Part shown: one piece after another, positions 16,706-26,152 of the stretch | Layout: the number at the start of each line of letters is the position of its first letter | Numbering within the stretch: the stretch's first letter is position 1 | Source: Sphingopyxis sp. JAI128 | GTDB taxonomy: Bacteria > Pseudomonadota > Alphaproteobacteria > Sphingomonadales > Sphingomonadaceae | Assembly (NCBI RefSeq): GCF_014207235.1 | Contig: NZ_JACHDA010000006.1 | Span: 62,001-126,000 of the forward strand | Direction: 5' to 3' | Length of the DNA: 64,000 nucleotides | Program-made: the position numbers and the translations under genes | Notes under the pieces: model-generated | What the model was told of the DNA's origin: nothing | Databases searched by the model: none | What the model saw: the letters and a program-made list of their open reading frames with translations, nothing else

Positions 16706-17829
16706 GCCCCGCCGACGCGGTCCGCCGACGCGCCGCCGCTTTCGTCGCCGATCCGGGCATGCGCCGCCGCGCCTACGCGCTCGCGGTGCTGGTCCTCGCG
16801 CTGCTGACCGTCTTTCCACAGCCTTATGTCGCCCGCGCCAAGCTGTTGCCGCAGGACAATAACAGCATCGGCCTCGGATCGATGATGAACGCGCTCGGCG
16901 GGCAGTTGCAAGGGTTCGCATCGCTGTTCGGCGGCGCCAAGCAGCAGACCGACATGTATCTGGCGGTTGGGCGCAGCGGCGAAGTGAGCGGCGCAGTGAT
17001 CCGCAAGCTCAAGCTCGTCGGCCCGGGCGGCTATTCGTCGACGACCGGCGCCCGTGTCGCGCTCGCGAAAAAGGTCGATGTCCATTCGCTGACCGGCGGC
17101 ATCATCGAAGTCGAGGTGCGCACCCGCGACAAGGAGGAGGCCGAGGCGCTGACGCGCGCCTATGTCGACGCGATCAGCGATCGTATCGTTGCGCTGGGCA
17201 AGGACCGCGTCGAGCGCAAGCGCGCGATCGTGTCGCAGCGGTTCAAGGAAGCCGCCGACCGCGTCGTCGCCACCGAAAAGGCGCTCAACGATTTCCGCCG
17301 CCGCAACCGCCTCGCCGAACCGCAGGCCGAACTCGGCGCGGCGCTGTCGGTGCGTGCGGGGCTCGAGGCGCGATTGCAGGCGAAGCAGGTCGAACTGCAG
17401 ACGCTGCAGAAGTTTCAGGGCCCGGAAAATCCGCAATTGATGGCGGTTCAGTCCGAAGTCGCGGCGCTTCGTTCGCAGGTTGCGCGCAGCGCTGAGGCGG
17501 GCACGGGCCCCGCCGGCCCCAATGTCGCCGGGCTTGGCGAAGTGTCGGGCGAATATCTCGACCGCTATCGCGACTATCGCTTCGCTCAGGCGCTTTACGA
17601 CGTGTATGCGCGCTCGTCGGAGGAGGTGGCGGTCGAAACGCTCGCCGGCGAGACAGCGGCGAATGTGCAGATATTGGAGGCGCCGCGCCTCGATGCCGAC
17701 CGCAAATATAATATCGCCGCCGCCGCGCTGCTCGCGCTCGCTGTCCTCGCGGCACTGTTCACCGAAATCTATGCGCCCGCGACCGGCCTCCGCCTGTTCG
17801 CGGGAGGCAGCAAGGACGCAGCGGCGTGA
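16702..17829 (+). CDS. Wzz/GumC-like polysaccharide chain-length / co-polymerase protein
   Basis: A 375-residue inner-membrane protein with transmembrane segments at both ends (about 25-42 and 340-358). Between them is a long periplasmic region with predicted coiled coil (residues about 150-260), the layout of polysaccharide co-polymerases. It has no C-terminal tyrosine kinase domain. It would work with the Wza-like protein encoded just upstream to set chain length or drive export. The next gene starts with GTG inside its stop codon. Confidence 0.83.
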   Translation: MSPADAVRRRAAAFVADPGMRRRAYALAVLVLALLTVFPQPYVARAKLLPQDNNSIGLGSMMNALGGQLQGFASLFGGAKQQTDMYLAVGRSGEVSGAVIRKLKLVGPGGYSSTTGARVALAKKVDVHSLTGGIIEVEVRTRDKEEAEALTRAYVDAISDRIVALGKDRVERKRAIVSQRFKEAADRVVATEKALNDFRRRNRLAEPQAELGAALSVRAGLEARLQAKQVELQTLQKFQGPENPQLMAVQSEVAALRSQVARSAEAGTGPAGPNVAGLGEVSGEYLDRYRDYRFAQALYDVYARSSEEVAVETLAGETAANVQILEAPRLDADRKYNIAAAALLALAVLAALFTEIYAPATGLRLFAGGSKDAAA

Positions 17830-18809
17830 CGTTGGCACCCGGCGAACCCGAACTGTCCGTCGTCATTCCCTGCTTCAACGAGGCGCAGAATGTCGCGGCG
17901 ATCTGCGCGGCGGTGACGGCGGAGGCGGACAGTCATGCGCAAAGTCACGAGATCATCCTGATCGACAATGGCTCGACCGACGGCACGCGCACGATCATGC
18001 GCAACCTGTGCGCCGCCGACCCGCGCATTCGGGCGATCTTCAACAACCGCAATTACGGCCAGATGCGTTCGCCAACCTACGGCCTCTACCAGGCAGAGGG
18101 CCGCGCCGTCATCGGCATGTGCGCCGATTTTCAGGATCCGCCCGCTTTGATCGGCGAATTCCTGCGCAAATGGCGCGGCGGGGCGCAGGTCGTGCTGGGG
18201 CAGCGCCGGTCGGAAAAGGCGTCGCTGCTGCTGCGTGCCCTCCGCCACATCGGCTATGGCTTCCTCGCCCGTTTCGGCGACTACCCGGTCATCCCCGGCG
18301 CAACGGGTTTCGGCCTGTTCGACCGCGAGGTCATCGATACGCTCGCCGCGTGGAACGAGCCCGAGCCCTTCTTCCGCGGCATGGTCGTCGAAAGCGGGTT
18401 CCGGCTGGCGCTGGTGCCCTTCGACCGGCCTCGACGCGCGGCGGGTGAGAGCAAGAACGGCATCGCCGCGCTCGCTTCTTTCGCGCTGTCGGGGCTCGCG
18501 GGTTCGGCCAAGTCGCTATTGCGCCTGCCATTGTTCCTGTCGCTTTACGTCGGCCTGTTCGCATTTGCGCTTCTGTTCGCGGCGCCGGTTGCGTTCGCGG
18601 TCGATGGCCCGGTCTGGGTCTTGCTTGCGCTCGCGCTGGGGCTGGGGCTTTTCGCCGCGCTTTTGCTCTTCCTCGGCCTGATCGGCGAGCAGGTGCGGAT
18701 GCTCGCCGAGCGCAGCCGTAACGTGCCGCTGGTTATCGAGCAGGAGCGGATCAATTTCCCGGTCGATCGCGCGGGCCCCGCCGCGCGCACGCTCATCCGC
18801 CGGCCGTGA
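17826..18809 (+). CDS. GtrB-like family 2 glycosyltransferase (polyprenol-phosphate sugar transferase)
   Basis: A 327-residue DPM1/GtrB-like enzyme. The GT-A domain begins ELSVVIPCFNEAQN and has the DNGSTDGT and FQDPP motifs. Two C-terminal transmembrane helices follow (about residues 235-295). Enzymes of this shape transfer a nucleotide-activated sugar to undecaprenyl phosphate on the cytoplasmic face. A GtrA flippase-like gene (22949) and GT-C enzymes in the same cluster complete a gtrABC-like set. The GTG start overlaps the upstream stop. Confidence 0.87.
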   Translation: MTLAPGEPELSVVIPCFNEAQNVAAICAAVTAEADSHAQSHEIILIDNGSTDGTRTIMRNLCAADPRIRAIFNNRNYGQMRSPTYGLYQAEGRAVIGMCADFQDPPALIGEFLRKWRGGAQVVLGQRRSEKASLLLRALRHIGYGFLARFGDYPVIPGATGFGLFDREVIDTLAAWNEPEPFFRGMVVESGFRLALVPFDRPRRAAGESKNGIAALASFALSGLAGSAKSLLRLPLFLSLYVGLFAFALLFAAPVAFAVDGPVWVLLALALGLGLFAALLLFLGLIGEQVRMLAERSRNVPLVIEQERINFPVDRAGPAARTLIRRP

Positions 18810-20110
18810 CCGCGCCGCGCGCCCGCCTGCTGCCGCTCGCCGCGGAAGTGCTGCTCGCGCTCGGCGTGGTTTCCAGCCTGGGCTGGACGCTGCACTTTTT
18901 CTTCGAATTCGGATACCTGCCACAGCCGTTCGTGTTCGATACCAACGACACGTTCATGGACTGGTTCAACACCGCCTATTGGGCGAATAATCGGGGAATT
19001 TACGACGTGTGGCGGAGCATCTATCCGCCGATGTCCTTCGTTTTCCTCGATGCGACCAGCCTGCCGGGCTGCTATCTACAGTCGCCCTTTCACGCTCGTG
19101 ACTGCGACTGGCTGGCGCGGACGACGATATATGCCTTCTACGCCGTCGATGTCGGGCTCGCGTGGTTTTGTTTCCGGCGGCTCGACCGCGCGACCGCGCC
19201 GATGCGCACGATCGCGATCGGGTTCGGCCTGCCGATGCTGTTCACTGTCGAGCGCGGCAATCTGATCCTCGTCGCCTTCGCCTTTTTCATGGTCGCGCAC
19301 GGGCCGGTGACCGCGTCGAGGCCGTGGCGCTGGTTCGCTGCCGCCGTGACGATCAATTTCAAGCCCTATCTGGTGCTGCCCGTGCTTGCGTATGCGGTGA
19401 AGCGTGACTGGCGGCCCCTCGAAGCCGCCGGGATCGCGACCCTTGCACTCTATCTCGCCACGCTCGCGTTCGTCGGGTCCGGGACGCCGATGGAACTCGC
19501 GTCGAACACCGCCAACTGGGTCGTGTTCCAGGGCGCGCAGGTGTGGAACGAGGTCAATTACGCGACCAGCTACGCGCCCTTCATGATGTTTCGCACGCTC
19601 GAAATGCCATTGCTGCAATTCGTGCCCTCGCGCCTTGTCGAAACGATCGAGTTTCTGGTGCCGATCGTCATTCGTTCGACCCAGCTCGTCGCGCTGGCCG
19701 CGCTCGCCGCGGCGTGGCTCCAGCCGCGGGTGCTGCCCGCCCACCGCCTTGCGGCGATCCTGCTCGGCGCCTATCTCGTCACTCAGTCGCCCGGCGGTTA
19801 CACCCAATTGTTCCTGCTGTTCCTCGTGTTGATGGAGCGGTGGAACGGCGCGGGGGCGGCCATCGCCATCGTGGCGGCCTATCTCCTCTGCCTTGTCGGC
19901 GACTGGCCGCTCGCGACGGTACTCGATGTCACGAGCAACAGCTGGCTGGGCGATCGCTCGGTGACAGCGAGTTTCGGGCTGACCGCCGGGCATTTCATCC
20001 GGCCGGGGCTGGTCGTGCTCATCGTGTGGGCGCTCGCGCTCGACAGCATCGTCCGGGTGGCGCGCGCGCATCGCGCCCACCCTCCGTCGCTCGGGCTGGT
20101 GCCAGCATGA
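18806..20110 (+). CDS. Polytopic GT-C type membrane glycosyltransferase (GT87/DUF2029-like)
   Basis: A 434-residue protein with about ten hydrophobic helices. An early periplasmic loop contains the acidic FDTNDTFMDWFN segment, where GT-C enzymes carry their catalytic aspartate. Similarity is to the DUF2029/GT87 group that uses polyprenyl-phosphate sugars. It would transfer the sugar made by the GtrB-like enzyme to the growing surface polymer. GTG start in a 4-bp overlap with the upstream gene. The acceptor is unknown. Confidence 0.7.
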   Translation: MTAPRARLLPLAAEVLLALGVVSSLGWTLHFFFEFGYLPQPFVFDTNDTFMDWFNTAYWANNRGIYDVWRSIYPPMSFVFLDATSLPGCYLQSPFHARDCDWLARTTIYAFYAVDVGLAWFCFRRLDRATAPMRTIAIGFGLPMLFTVERGNLILVAFAFFMVAHGPVTASRPWRWFAAAVTINFKPYLVLPVLAYAVKRDWRPLEAAGIATLALYLATLAFVGSGTPMELASNTANWVVFQGAQVWNEVNYATSYAPFMMFRTLEMPLLQFVPSRLVETIEFLVPIVIRSTQLVALAALAAAWLQPRVLPAHRLAAILLGAYLVTQSPGGYTQLFLLFLVLMERWNGAGAAIAIVAAYLLCLVGDWPLATVLDVTSNSWLGDRSVTASFGLTAGHFIRPGLVVLIVWALALDSIVRVARAHRAHPPSLGLVPA

Positions 20111-21120
20111 TATTCGACGAAGACCTTTCCGCGATCGATCGTCAACTCGCACCCTATTGGCGCGAACTCGACGGTGCGCGCATCCTCATGACCGGCGGCT
20201 CCGGTTTCATCGGTCGCTGGATGCTCGAAGCGCTGGCGCGGTCGGGGGTGGATGCGGACGTCCTGATCCTCAGCCGCGACCCTTCGGGCTTTGCTGCGCG
20301 GGCGCCGCATCTGGCACAGCGGTTCGCGTGTCTCGCTGGCGATGTTACCGATTTCGTGCCGCCGCCGGGGCGTTTTTCGCATGTCATCCACGCGGCGACC
20401 GATGCGAGCGCCGCGCTCAATGCAAACGATCCGCGCCGCATGTTCGACACGATCGTTTCCGGCACCCGGCGCATTCTCGATCTGGCGGTCGAACGGCAGG
20501 TGAGCCGGGTGCTGTTTCTCAGTTCGGGCGCCGTCTATGGTGTCCAGCCGTGGGACGTCGCCCATGTCGCCGAAGATTGGATGGGTGGTCCCGACCCGCG
20601 CGATCCGAAATCGGCTTATGGCGAAGGCAAGCGCGCCGCCGAAATGCTCTGCGCCATCTATGGCAAGCAGTTCGGCCTCGACATCGTGACCGCGCGCATT
20701 TTTGCCTTGCTGGGCCCGCTGTTGTCGCTCGATATCCATTTTGCGGCGGGCAACTTTATCCGCGACGCGATGGCCGGACGGCCGATCCGCATCGAAAGCG
20801 CCGGCACCGCGGTGCGATCCTATCTCTACGCCGCCGATCTCGCCGCCTGGCTGTGGCTCGCGCTGCTGCGTGCGCCGCGCAGCGCGACGTTCAACATGGG
20901 GTCGGAGGATGCGGTGTCGATCGCCGACCTGGCGCGGCGCACCGCCGCCGCCCTTGGCGGTCCGGGTGTCGAGATAGCGGGGCAGGCCGATGCCGGCTGG
21001 AATCCCGGGCGCTACGTCCCGTCGACCGCGCTGATCCGGAACATGCTCGGCGTCGCGCCGACGGTCTCCCTCGATACGGCGATCCGCCGAACCGCAACTT
21101 TTAATGGATGGAAAGAATGA
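20107..21120 (+). CDS. NAD(P)-dependent nucleotide-sugar epimerase/reductase (extended SDR)
   Basis: A 337-residue extended short-chain dehydrogenase. The Rossmann motif TGGSGFIG lies near residues 29-36, and the catalytic YGEGK (YxxxK) follows a serine-rich strand (LFLSSGAVYG). With CDP-glucose 4,6-dehydratase in the cluster it is a candidate for reducing or epimerising the 4-keto sugar, as YerF- or AbeJ-like reductases do. GDP- or UDP-sugars cannot be excluded. It overlaps both neighbours by 4 bp. Confidence 0.82.
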   Translation: MIFDEDLSAIDRQLAPYWRELDGARILMTGGSGFIGRWMLEALARSGVDADVLILSRDPSGFAARAPHLAQRFACLAGDVTDFVPPPGRFSHVIHAATDASAALNANDPRRMFDTIVSGTRRILDLAVERQVSRVLFLSSGAVYGVQPWDVAHVAEDWMGGPDPRDPKSAYGEGKRAAEMLCAIYGKQFGLDIVTARIFALLGPLLSLDIHFAAGNFIRDAMAGRPIRIESAGTAVRSYLYAADLAAWLWLALLRAPRSATFNMGSEDAVSIADLARRTAAALGGPGVEIAGQADAGWNPGRYVPSTALIRNMLGVAPTVSLDTAIRRTATFNGWKE

Positions 21121-22940
21121 GCCAGATCAAGCTCTCGGACTGGGTCGCGCAGACCCTCGCCGACAAAGGCATCGCCGACATCTTCATGCTCACCGGCGGC
21201 GGGGCGATGCACCTCAACCATTCGCTCGGCACGCACCCTGCGCTCACGACCACCTTCACGCATCATGAACAGGCTTTGTCGATGGCAGCGGAGGCCTATT
21301 ATCGCCTCACGAACCGGCTCGCGGTCGTCAACGTCACCTCGGGCCCAGGCGGCACCAATGCGATCACCGGCGTTTACGGCGCCTTTGTCGATTCGATCGG
21401 CATGCTCGTGATCTCGGGACAGGTGAAGACCGAGACGACGGTGCGCCACACCGGTCTGCCGCTGCGCCAATATGGCGACCAGGAACTCGATATCGAGGAA
21501 CTGGTCCGCCCGATCACCAAATATGCGGCGATGGTCACCGATCCGCGGTCTATCCGCTATCATATCGAAAAGGCGCTCTATCTAGCGACGAGCGGTCGGC
21601 CGGGTCCGGTGTGGCTCGACATTCCCCTCGACGTGCAGGCGGCAAAGATTGACCCCGACGACCTCCTCGCCGGCTTCGATCCCGCCGAACTCGACGAGCC
21701 CTGGAAAGCCACCGATATCGATGCCGCCGCGGCCGAAATTCTCGCGCGGATCGCCACCGCCGAACGCCCGGTCGTGTTTGCCGGCAGCGGCGTCCGGCTG
21801 AGCGGCGCGCACGGAGCCTTCATCGAATTGGTCGATCGGCTCGGCATTCCCGTCGTCACCGGCTGGAACGCGCACGATGCGCTGTGGACCGACCATGCGC
21901 TCAACTGCGGCAAGCCCGGTACGGTCGGCGATCGCGGCGGCAATATGGTGACGCAAAGCGCCGACCTGCTGCTCATCCTCGGCAGCCGGCTCAACATCCG
22001 GCAGGTCAGCTATAATTGGCAAAGCTTCGCGCGCGCGGCGTGCAAGATCTGGGTCGACATCGACCCGGTCGAACTCGCAAAACCCAATGTCGTGCCCGAC
22101 ATGCCGGTGGTCGCCGATCTTGCCGACCTGATCCCCGCCTTGCTGGCGCAGGATTATGCCGGGCCGACCGCGGCGCACGTCGAATGGCTCGGCTGGGCGC
22201 GCGAACGGGTGCGGCGTTTCCCGGCGGTGCTTCCCGAATATCGCGATCACGACCAGCTTGTGCATCCCTATGTCGCGATGGACGAACTGTTTGCACAACT
22301 CGGCGAGAAGGATGTGATCGTCACCGGCAACGGCAGCGCGTGCGTGATCGGGTTCCAGGCGGCGCATATTCGTCCCGGACAGCGGCTCTGGACAAATTCG
22401 GGCTGCGCGACGATGGGTTACGACCTGCCTGCCGCGATCGGCGTCTGCGCCGCGACCGGGGGTGAACGGCGCGTGATCGCGATCGCCGGCGACGGCAGCA
22501 TCATGATGAACCTGCAGGAAATGCAGACGATCGCGGGTTACGGCCTGCCGGTGAAGGTCATCCTGATCAACAACAGCGGCTATGTCTCGATCTTCCAGAC
22601 GCAGCGCAATTTCTTTGCCGGCGTCGAGGTCGGCGGCGGCCCCAAGAGCCACGTCACCTTCCCCGATTTCGGCAAGGTCGCCGCCGCCTTTGGCTTTGCT
22701 TATGTCCGCACCGACACGCACGCCGGCCTCGCGGATGCAATCGCGTCGACGCTGGCCGTCGAAGGCCCCGCCATTTGCGAGATCGTCGTCGACGAACATG
22801 TGTCCTTTGCGCCGAAACTCGGTGCGAAACAGCATCCCGACGGGCGCATCACCTCGCCCGCGCTCGAGGATCTGTCGCCCTTCCTGCCGCGCGACGTGCT
22901 GGCGGACAATATGCGCATTCCGCTGATGGACGAGGATTGA
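21117..22940 (+). CDS. Thiamine-pyrophosphate enzyme of the acetolactate-synthase family
   Basis: A 607-residue ThDP enzyme with the three-domain layout of acetolactate synthase. The catalytic glutamate E51 (HHEQALSMAAEA) is in the N-terminal domain, and the GDGS...NN ThDP-binding motif begins near residue 459. It sits inside a glycan operon with no ilvH-like small subunit nearby, so branched-chain amino-acid synthesis is unlikely. In yersiniose pathways a related enzyme (YerE) adds a two-carbon unit to a CDP-keto-sugar, and a similar role is inferred here from rfbF/rfbG. Start 21117 is preferred over 21108 because it gives the ATGA overlap seen across the operon. Confidence 0.82.
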   Translation: MSQIKLSDWVAQTLADKGIADIFMLTGGGAMHLNHSLGTHPALTTTFTHHEQALSMAAEAYYRLTNRLAVVNVTSGPGGTNAITGVYGAFVDSIGMLVISGQVKTETTVRHTGLPLRQYGDQELDIEELVRPITKYAAMVTDPRSIRYHIEKALYLATSGRPGPVWLDIPLDVQAAKIDPDDLLAGFDPAELDEPWKATDIDAAAAEILARIATAERPVVFAGSGVRLSGAHGAFIELVDRLGIPVVTGWNAHDALWTDHALNCGKPGTVGDRGGNMVTQSADLLLILGSRLNIRQVSYNWQSFARAACKIWVDIDPVELAKPNVVPDMPVVADLADLIPALLAQDYAGPTAAHVEWLGWARERVRRFPAVLPEYRDHDQLVHPYVAMDELFAQLGEKDVIVTGNGSACVIGFQAAHIRPGQRLWTNSGCATMGYDLPAAIGVCAATGGERRVIAIAGDGSIMMNLQEMQTIAGYGLPVKVILINNSGYVSIFQTQRNFFAGVEVGGGPKSHVTFPDFGKVAAAFGFAYVRTDTHAGLADAIASTLAVEGPAICEIVVDEHVSFAPKLGAKQHPDGRITSPALEDLSPFLPRDVLADNMRIPLMDED

Positions 22941-22948
22941 CCCGCGTG

Positions 22949-23353
22949 ATGGCCAAGGTTGTCCCGCTTAATCGGCCGCTACGCTTCCTGATTGCGGGAG
23001 GCGTGAACACGGTGTTCGGGCTCGCCTTTTATCCGCTTCTGCTCTGGTCGGTGCCATATTTGCACACGCATTATATGATTGCGCTGGGAATCGCGCAGGC
23101 CGTGTGCCTATGTTTCGCCTTTGCCATCTACAAGCTCGCGGTGTTCCGCACGCGCGGTAATGTCTTGCGTGAGTTCGGCGTTTTTTCCGGCTTTTACCTC
23201 TTCAACTACGCGGCCAATTGGGTGGCTTTGCCGGTGCTCGTCGAGCTCGCGGGGGTTTCGCCGGTCTACGGCCAGCTCGCTTTCACGTTCGTTTTGATCG
23301 TGACAAGCTGGCTCTGGCACAGCCGGGTAACCTTCCGGTCGGCGGAGGCGTGA
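22949..23353 (+). CDS. GtrA-family small membrane protein (probable polyprenol-sugar flippase)
   Basis: A 134-residue protein with four hydrophobic helices and the GtrA signature RFLIAGGVNTVFG near its start. GtrA proteins are thought to flip undecaprenyl-phosphate-linked sugars to the periplasmic face. It completes a gtr-type set with the GtrB-like enzyme at 17826 and the GT-C proteins. It begins 8 bp after the TPP enzyme. An in-frame GTG directly before the ATG is an alternative start. Confidence 0.88.
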   Translation: MAKVVPLNRPLRFLIAGGVNTVFGLAFYPLLLWSVPYLHTHYMIALGIAQAVCLCFAFAIYKLAVFRTRGNVLREFGVFSGFYLFNYAANWVALPVLVELAGVSPVYGQLAFTFVLIVTSWLWHSRVTFRSAEA

Positions 23354-23354
23354 C

Positions 23355-24308
23355 GTGAGCGAATTCCTCCCGCGGCCCTGCCCCCTTTGCGGCGGCACCG
23401 AGACCCGTGCCGAAGTCCAAAGCCTACACCGCGCCGAAACGATGGCGTTCGAAGACGTTCGTCCATATTGGTCGGGGTTATCGCAGGATAAGCGCTTCTT
23501 TTCCTATCATCGCTGCGCCGATTGCGGCCTCCTATACAATCCTGTCTTCTTCAACGGGGCGCAATTGGGGGCGCTGTATTCGAACATGGCACCGAACATG
23601 GACGTCGTGGCCCGCGATGCGATCGGCGCTACCCAGCGCGGCTATTTCGAGCGCGCGGCGGCGCAGGGCCCGCTGGCGGGCGGCTATCTCGAAATCGGTC
23701 CCGACGTCGGTTATATCGTGGCCGAGGCGGCAGGACGCGATGTTTTTGATCATTTCTGGCTGTTCGAGCCCAACCGCGCGGTTCACGACATGCTGCGCGC
23801 CGCAGCGGGCGACCGGCCGGTGACGTTGCTGCCCGATATGGAGGATATTTCCGCGGTGCCCGACGCCAGCATCGGGCTCGCGGTGATGGTGCACGTCCTC
23901 GATCATCTGCTCGATCCGCGCGCGATGCTCACCCGGCTCCGGGCCAAACTGCGTCCGGGCGGCACGTTGATGATTGTCACGCATAACGAACGGTCCCTGC
24001 TACGCACGCTGATGGGGCTGCGTTGGCCGCCCTTCTGCCTCCAGCATCCCGAGCTTTATAATCCCGACACGATGGCCGATCTGCTTGGCCGCGCGGGCTA
24101 TACCGGCGTGCGCATCGAACGCAGCCGCAATCATTTCCCGGTCGATTTTCTCGCGCGGCAGGCCTTGGAGGCGGTGGGCATCAAGCTCGACCGGGTGCCG
24201 CTTCCCAAGGCGACAATCGGTCTCAGGCTCGGCAATATGCTGTCGCTCGCGGGGACTCCGGCTCAGGCGACCGCGCGCACGGGCGTGGAGATCACGGCGG
24301 CCGAATAG
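23355..24308 (+). CDS. Class I SAM-dependent methyltransferase with N-terminal zinc-finger-like motif
   Basis: A 317-residue protein. Residues about 8-60 contain CPLCGG and CADCGLLY, a rubredoxin-like cysteine pair arrangement common in sugar-modifying methyltransferases. The following Methyltransf_23-type domain has the EIGPDVGYI glycine-rich SAM motif. It probably methylates the glycan or a nucleotide sugar, but C-, N- or O-methylation cannot be told apart. GTG start, 1 bp after the GtrA stop. It is the last gene of the + strand operon and runs convergently toward rfbG with a 46-bp overlap of the coding ends. Confidence 0.78.
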   Translation: MSEFLPRPCPLCGGTETRAEVQSLHRAETMAFEDVRPYWSGLSQDKRFFSYHRCADCGLLYNPVFFNGAQLGALYSNMAPNMDVVARDAIGATQRGYFERAAAQGPLAGGYLEIGPDVGYIVAEAAGRDVFDHFWLFEPNRAVHDMLRAAAGDRPVTLLPDMEDISAVPDASIGLAVMVHVLDHLLDPRAMLTRLRAKLRPGGTLMIVTHNERSLLRTLMGLRWPPFCLQHPELYNPDTMADLLGRAGYTGVRIERSRNHFPVDFLARQALEAVGIKLDRVPLPKATIGLRLGNMLSLAGTPAQATARTGVEITAAE

Positions 24309-25354
24309 TCCGCGATCTGTTGGAGCGTAAATGCGCGGGCGTCGCTTCCCGCGGAGACGGCCTTGTGCCAGTCGGCGATCCAGCCGAGCGCCTCTTCGAG
24401 CTTCAGCATCGGATGCCAGCCGAGCGCCGCGCGCGCTTTCGAGCTATCGAGCCTCAGCAGTCCCGCCTCGTGCGGGCGCGGACCCGTGTCGGGTATGGCT
24501 TCGGGCTCGTCGCCCCATGCGACCTGCAGCCGCTCGACGATCCACGATACCGGTCGCGCATCCTCGTCCGACGGGCCGAAATTCCAGCCGCTCGCAAATT
24601 GCCGCTCGCCCGCGAGCAGCCGTTCGGCGAGCATCAGATAGCCGTGCAGCGCCTCGAGCACATGCTGCCACGGGCGCACCGAGCCGGGGGAGCGGATCAA
24701 TGGCGCGGTGCGCGACAGCATCGCGCGGATAAGGTCGGGAACCAGCCGGTCGTCGGCCCAGTCGCCGCCGCCGATGACATTGCCCGCGCGCGCCGAGGCG
24801 AGGAGCGGGCCCGGAGTGTCGAAGAAACTGCTGCGCCATGCCGACACGACCAACTCGGCGCAGCCCTTGCTGTTGCTATATGGGTCGTGGCCGCCCATCG
24901 GGTCGCTTTCGCGATAGGGCCAGACCCATTCGCGGTTTTCATAGCATTTGTCGCTGGTGACGCAGACGATCGCCTTGATGCCGGCAACGTGCCGTGCGGC
25001 GTCGAGCAGGTGGACCGTGCCCATGACGTTGGTCGCATAAGTCTCGACCGGTTCGCGGTAGGAGAGGCGGACGAGCGGTTGTGCGGCGAGGTGGAAAATG
25101 ACTTCGGGTGCGCAGGCTTCGACGGTCCGGCGCAGCGCCGCAGCATCGCGCACGTCGCCTTCTACGTGATCGACCAGTTCGTGGACGCGCGCCGCTTCGA
25201 ACAGGCTCGGCTGCGTCGGCGGGGACAGGGCAAAGCCGGTAACCTGGGCGCCCATATGGTGCAGCCACAAGCTGAGCCAGCTTCCCTTGAAACCCGTATG
25301 GCCGGTCACCAGGACGCGACGCCCGGCCCACTGCGATGCCGACGCGGCGTTCAC
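24263..25354 (-). CDS. rfbG: CDP-glucose 4,6-dehydratase
   Basis: A 363-residue extended SDR with the RfbG-type TGHTGFKGSW NAD-binding motif near the start, the FHLAAQPLVRLSY segment and the catalytic YSNSK. It forms CDP-4-keto-6-deoxyglucose, the entry to CDP-linked deoxy sugars. The GTG at 25354 overlaps the rfbF stop by 4 bp (GTGA). A second in-frame GTG at 25366 would add four residues. The 3' end overlaps the convergent methyltransferase gene by 46 bp. RfbH-type 3-dehydrase is absent from the window. Confidence 0.9.
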   Translation of the reverse strand: MNAASASQWAGRRVLVTGHTGFKGSWLSLWLHHMGAQVTGFALSPPTQPSLFEAARVHELVDHVEGDVRDAAALRRTVEACAPEVIFHLAAQPLVRLSYREPVETYATNVMGTVHLLDAARHVAGIKAIVCVTSDKCYENREWVWPYRESDPMGGHDPYSNSKGCAELVVSAWRSSFFDTPGPLLASARAGNVIGGGDWADDRLVPDLIRAMLSRTAPLIRSPGSVRPWQHVLEALHGYLMLAERLLAGERQFASGWNFGPSDEDARPVSWIVERLQVAWGDEPEAIPDTGPRPHEAGLLRLDSSKARAALGWHPMLKLEEALGWIADWHKAVSAGSDARAFTLQQIADYSAAVISTPVRAVA

Positions 25355-26124
25355 CAGCGTTTCCACGGCGCATCGCCTTTGTTCCACAGCTCTTCGAGAT
25401 ATAATTTGTCGCGCAGCGTATCCATCGGCTGCCAGAAGCCTTCGTGGCGGTAGCCCATTAGTTCGCCGCCGCGCGCAAGCTGTTCGAGCGGACCGCTTTC
25501 CCACACCGTGTCGGGCCCATCGACCAGGTCCAGGATCGACGGATCCGCCACGAAGAAGCCTCCATTTATCCGGCCGCCATCGCCCAATGGCTTTTCGTGG
25601 AAATCGGTGACCCGGTCGCCGTCGAAGGCGAGCGCGCCGAAGCGTCCCGGCGGGGTGACCGACGTCACGGTTGCGCGCAGTCCGTGGGCGCGATGGAAAT
25701 CGACCAGTTCGGCGATGTCGATATCGGCGACGCCATCGCCATAGGTGAAACAAAAGGGTTCGTCGGGATCGAGATAGGGGCGGATCGCGGCGAGCCGCCC
25801 GCCGGTCATGCTCGTCGGTCCCGTTTCGACCAGCGTGATCCGCCAGGGCTCGCTGCGCGCGTGGTGCACCTCCATGCCGTTGCCGTTGCGCAGGTCGATC
25901 GTGACGTCCGACGTGTGGAGGAAATAATTGGCGAAAAATTCCTTGATCAAATAGCCCTTATAGCCGAGGCAAACGATGAAGTCGTTGAATCCGCTTGCGG
26001 AATAGATCTTCATAATATGCCAAAGGATCGGCATTCCGCCGATTTCCACCATCGGCTTGGGCTTGACGGCGGTCTCTTCACCGAGGCGGCTGCCAAGGCC
26101 GCCGGCCAAAATTACGGTTTGCAT
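25351..26124 (-). CDS. rfbF: Glucose-1-phosphate cytidylyltransferase
   Basis: A 257-residue nucleotidyltransferase, the normal RfbF length, beginning MQTVILAGGLGSRLGEET with the sugar-nucleotide signature and KPKPMVEIGG. It makes CDP-glucose from CTP and glucose 1-phosphate and feeds RfbG, whose gene overlaps it by 4 bp. The ATG at 26124 gives the canonical N-terminus. The divergent membrane glycosyltransferase starts only 28 bp away, so both promoters must lie partly inside coding sequence or overlap. Confidence 0.93.
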   Translation of the reverse strand: MQTVILAGGLGSRLGEETAVKPKPMVEIGGMPILWHIMKIYSASGFNDFIVCLGYKGYLIKEFFANYFLHTSDVTIDLRNGNGMEVHHARSEPWRITLVETGPTSMTGGRLAAIRPYLDPDEPFCFTYGDGVADIDIAELVDFHRAHGLRATVTSVTPPGRFGALAFDGDRVTDFHEKPLGDGGRINGGFFVADPSILDLVDGPDTVWESGPLEQLARGGELMGYRHEGFWQPMDTLRDKLYLEELWNKGDAPWKRW

Positions 26125-26152
26125 CGTCGCTCCACGTCTAGTTCTCGACAGC

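Noticed and set aside
24320-25453. Long + strand open frame over rfbG
   Set aside because: rfbG on the - strand has all its motifs and a coupled start. The + frame is a GC-driven shadow.
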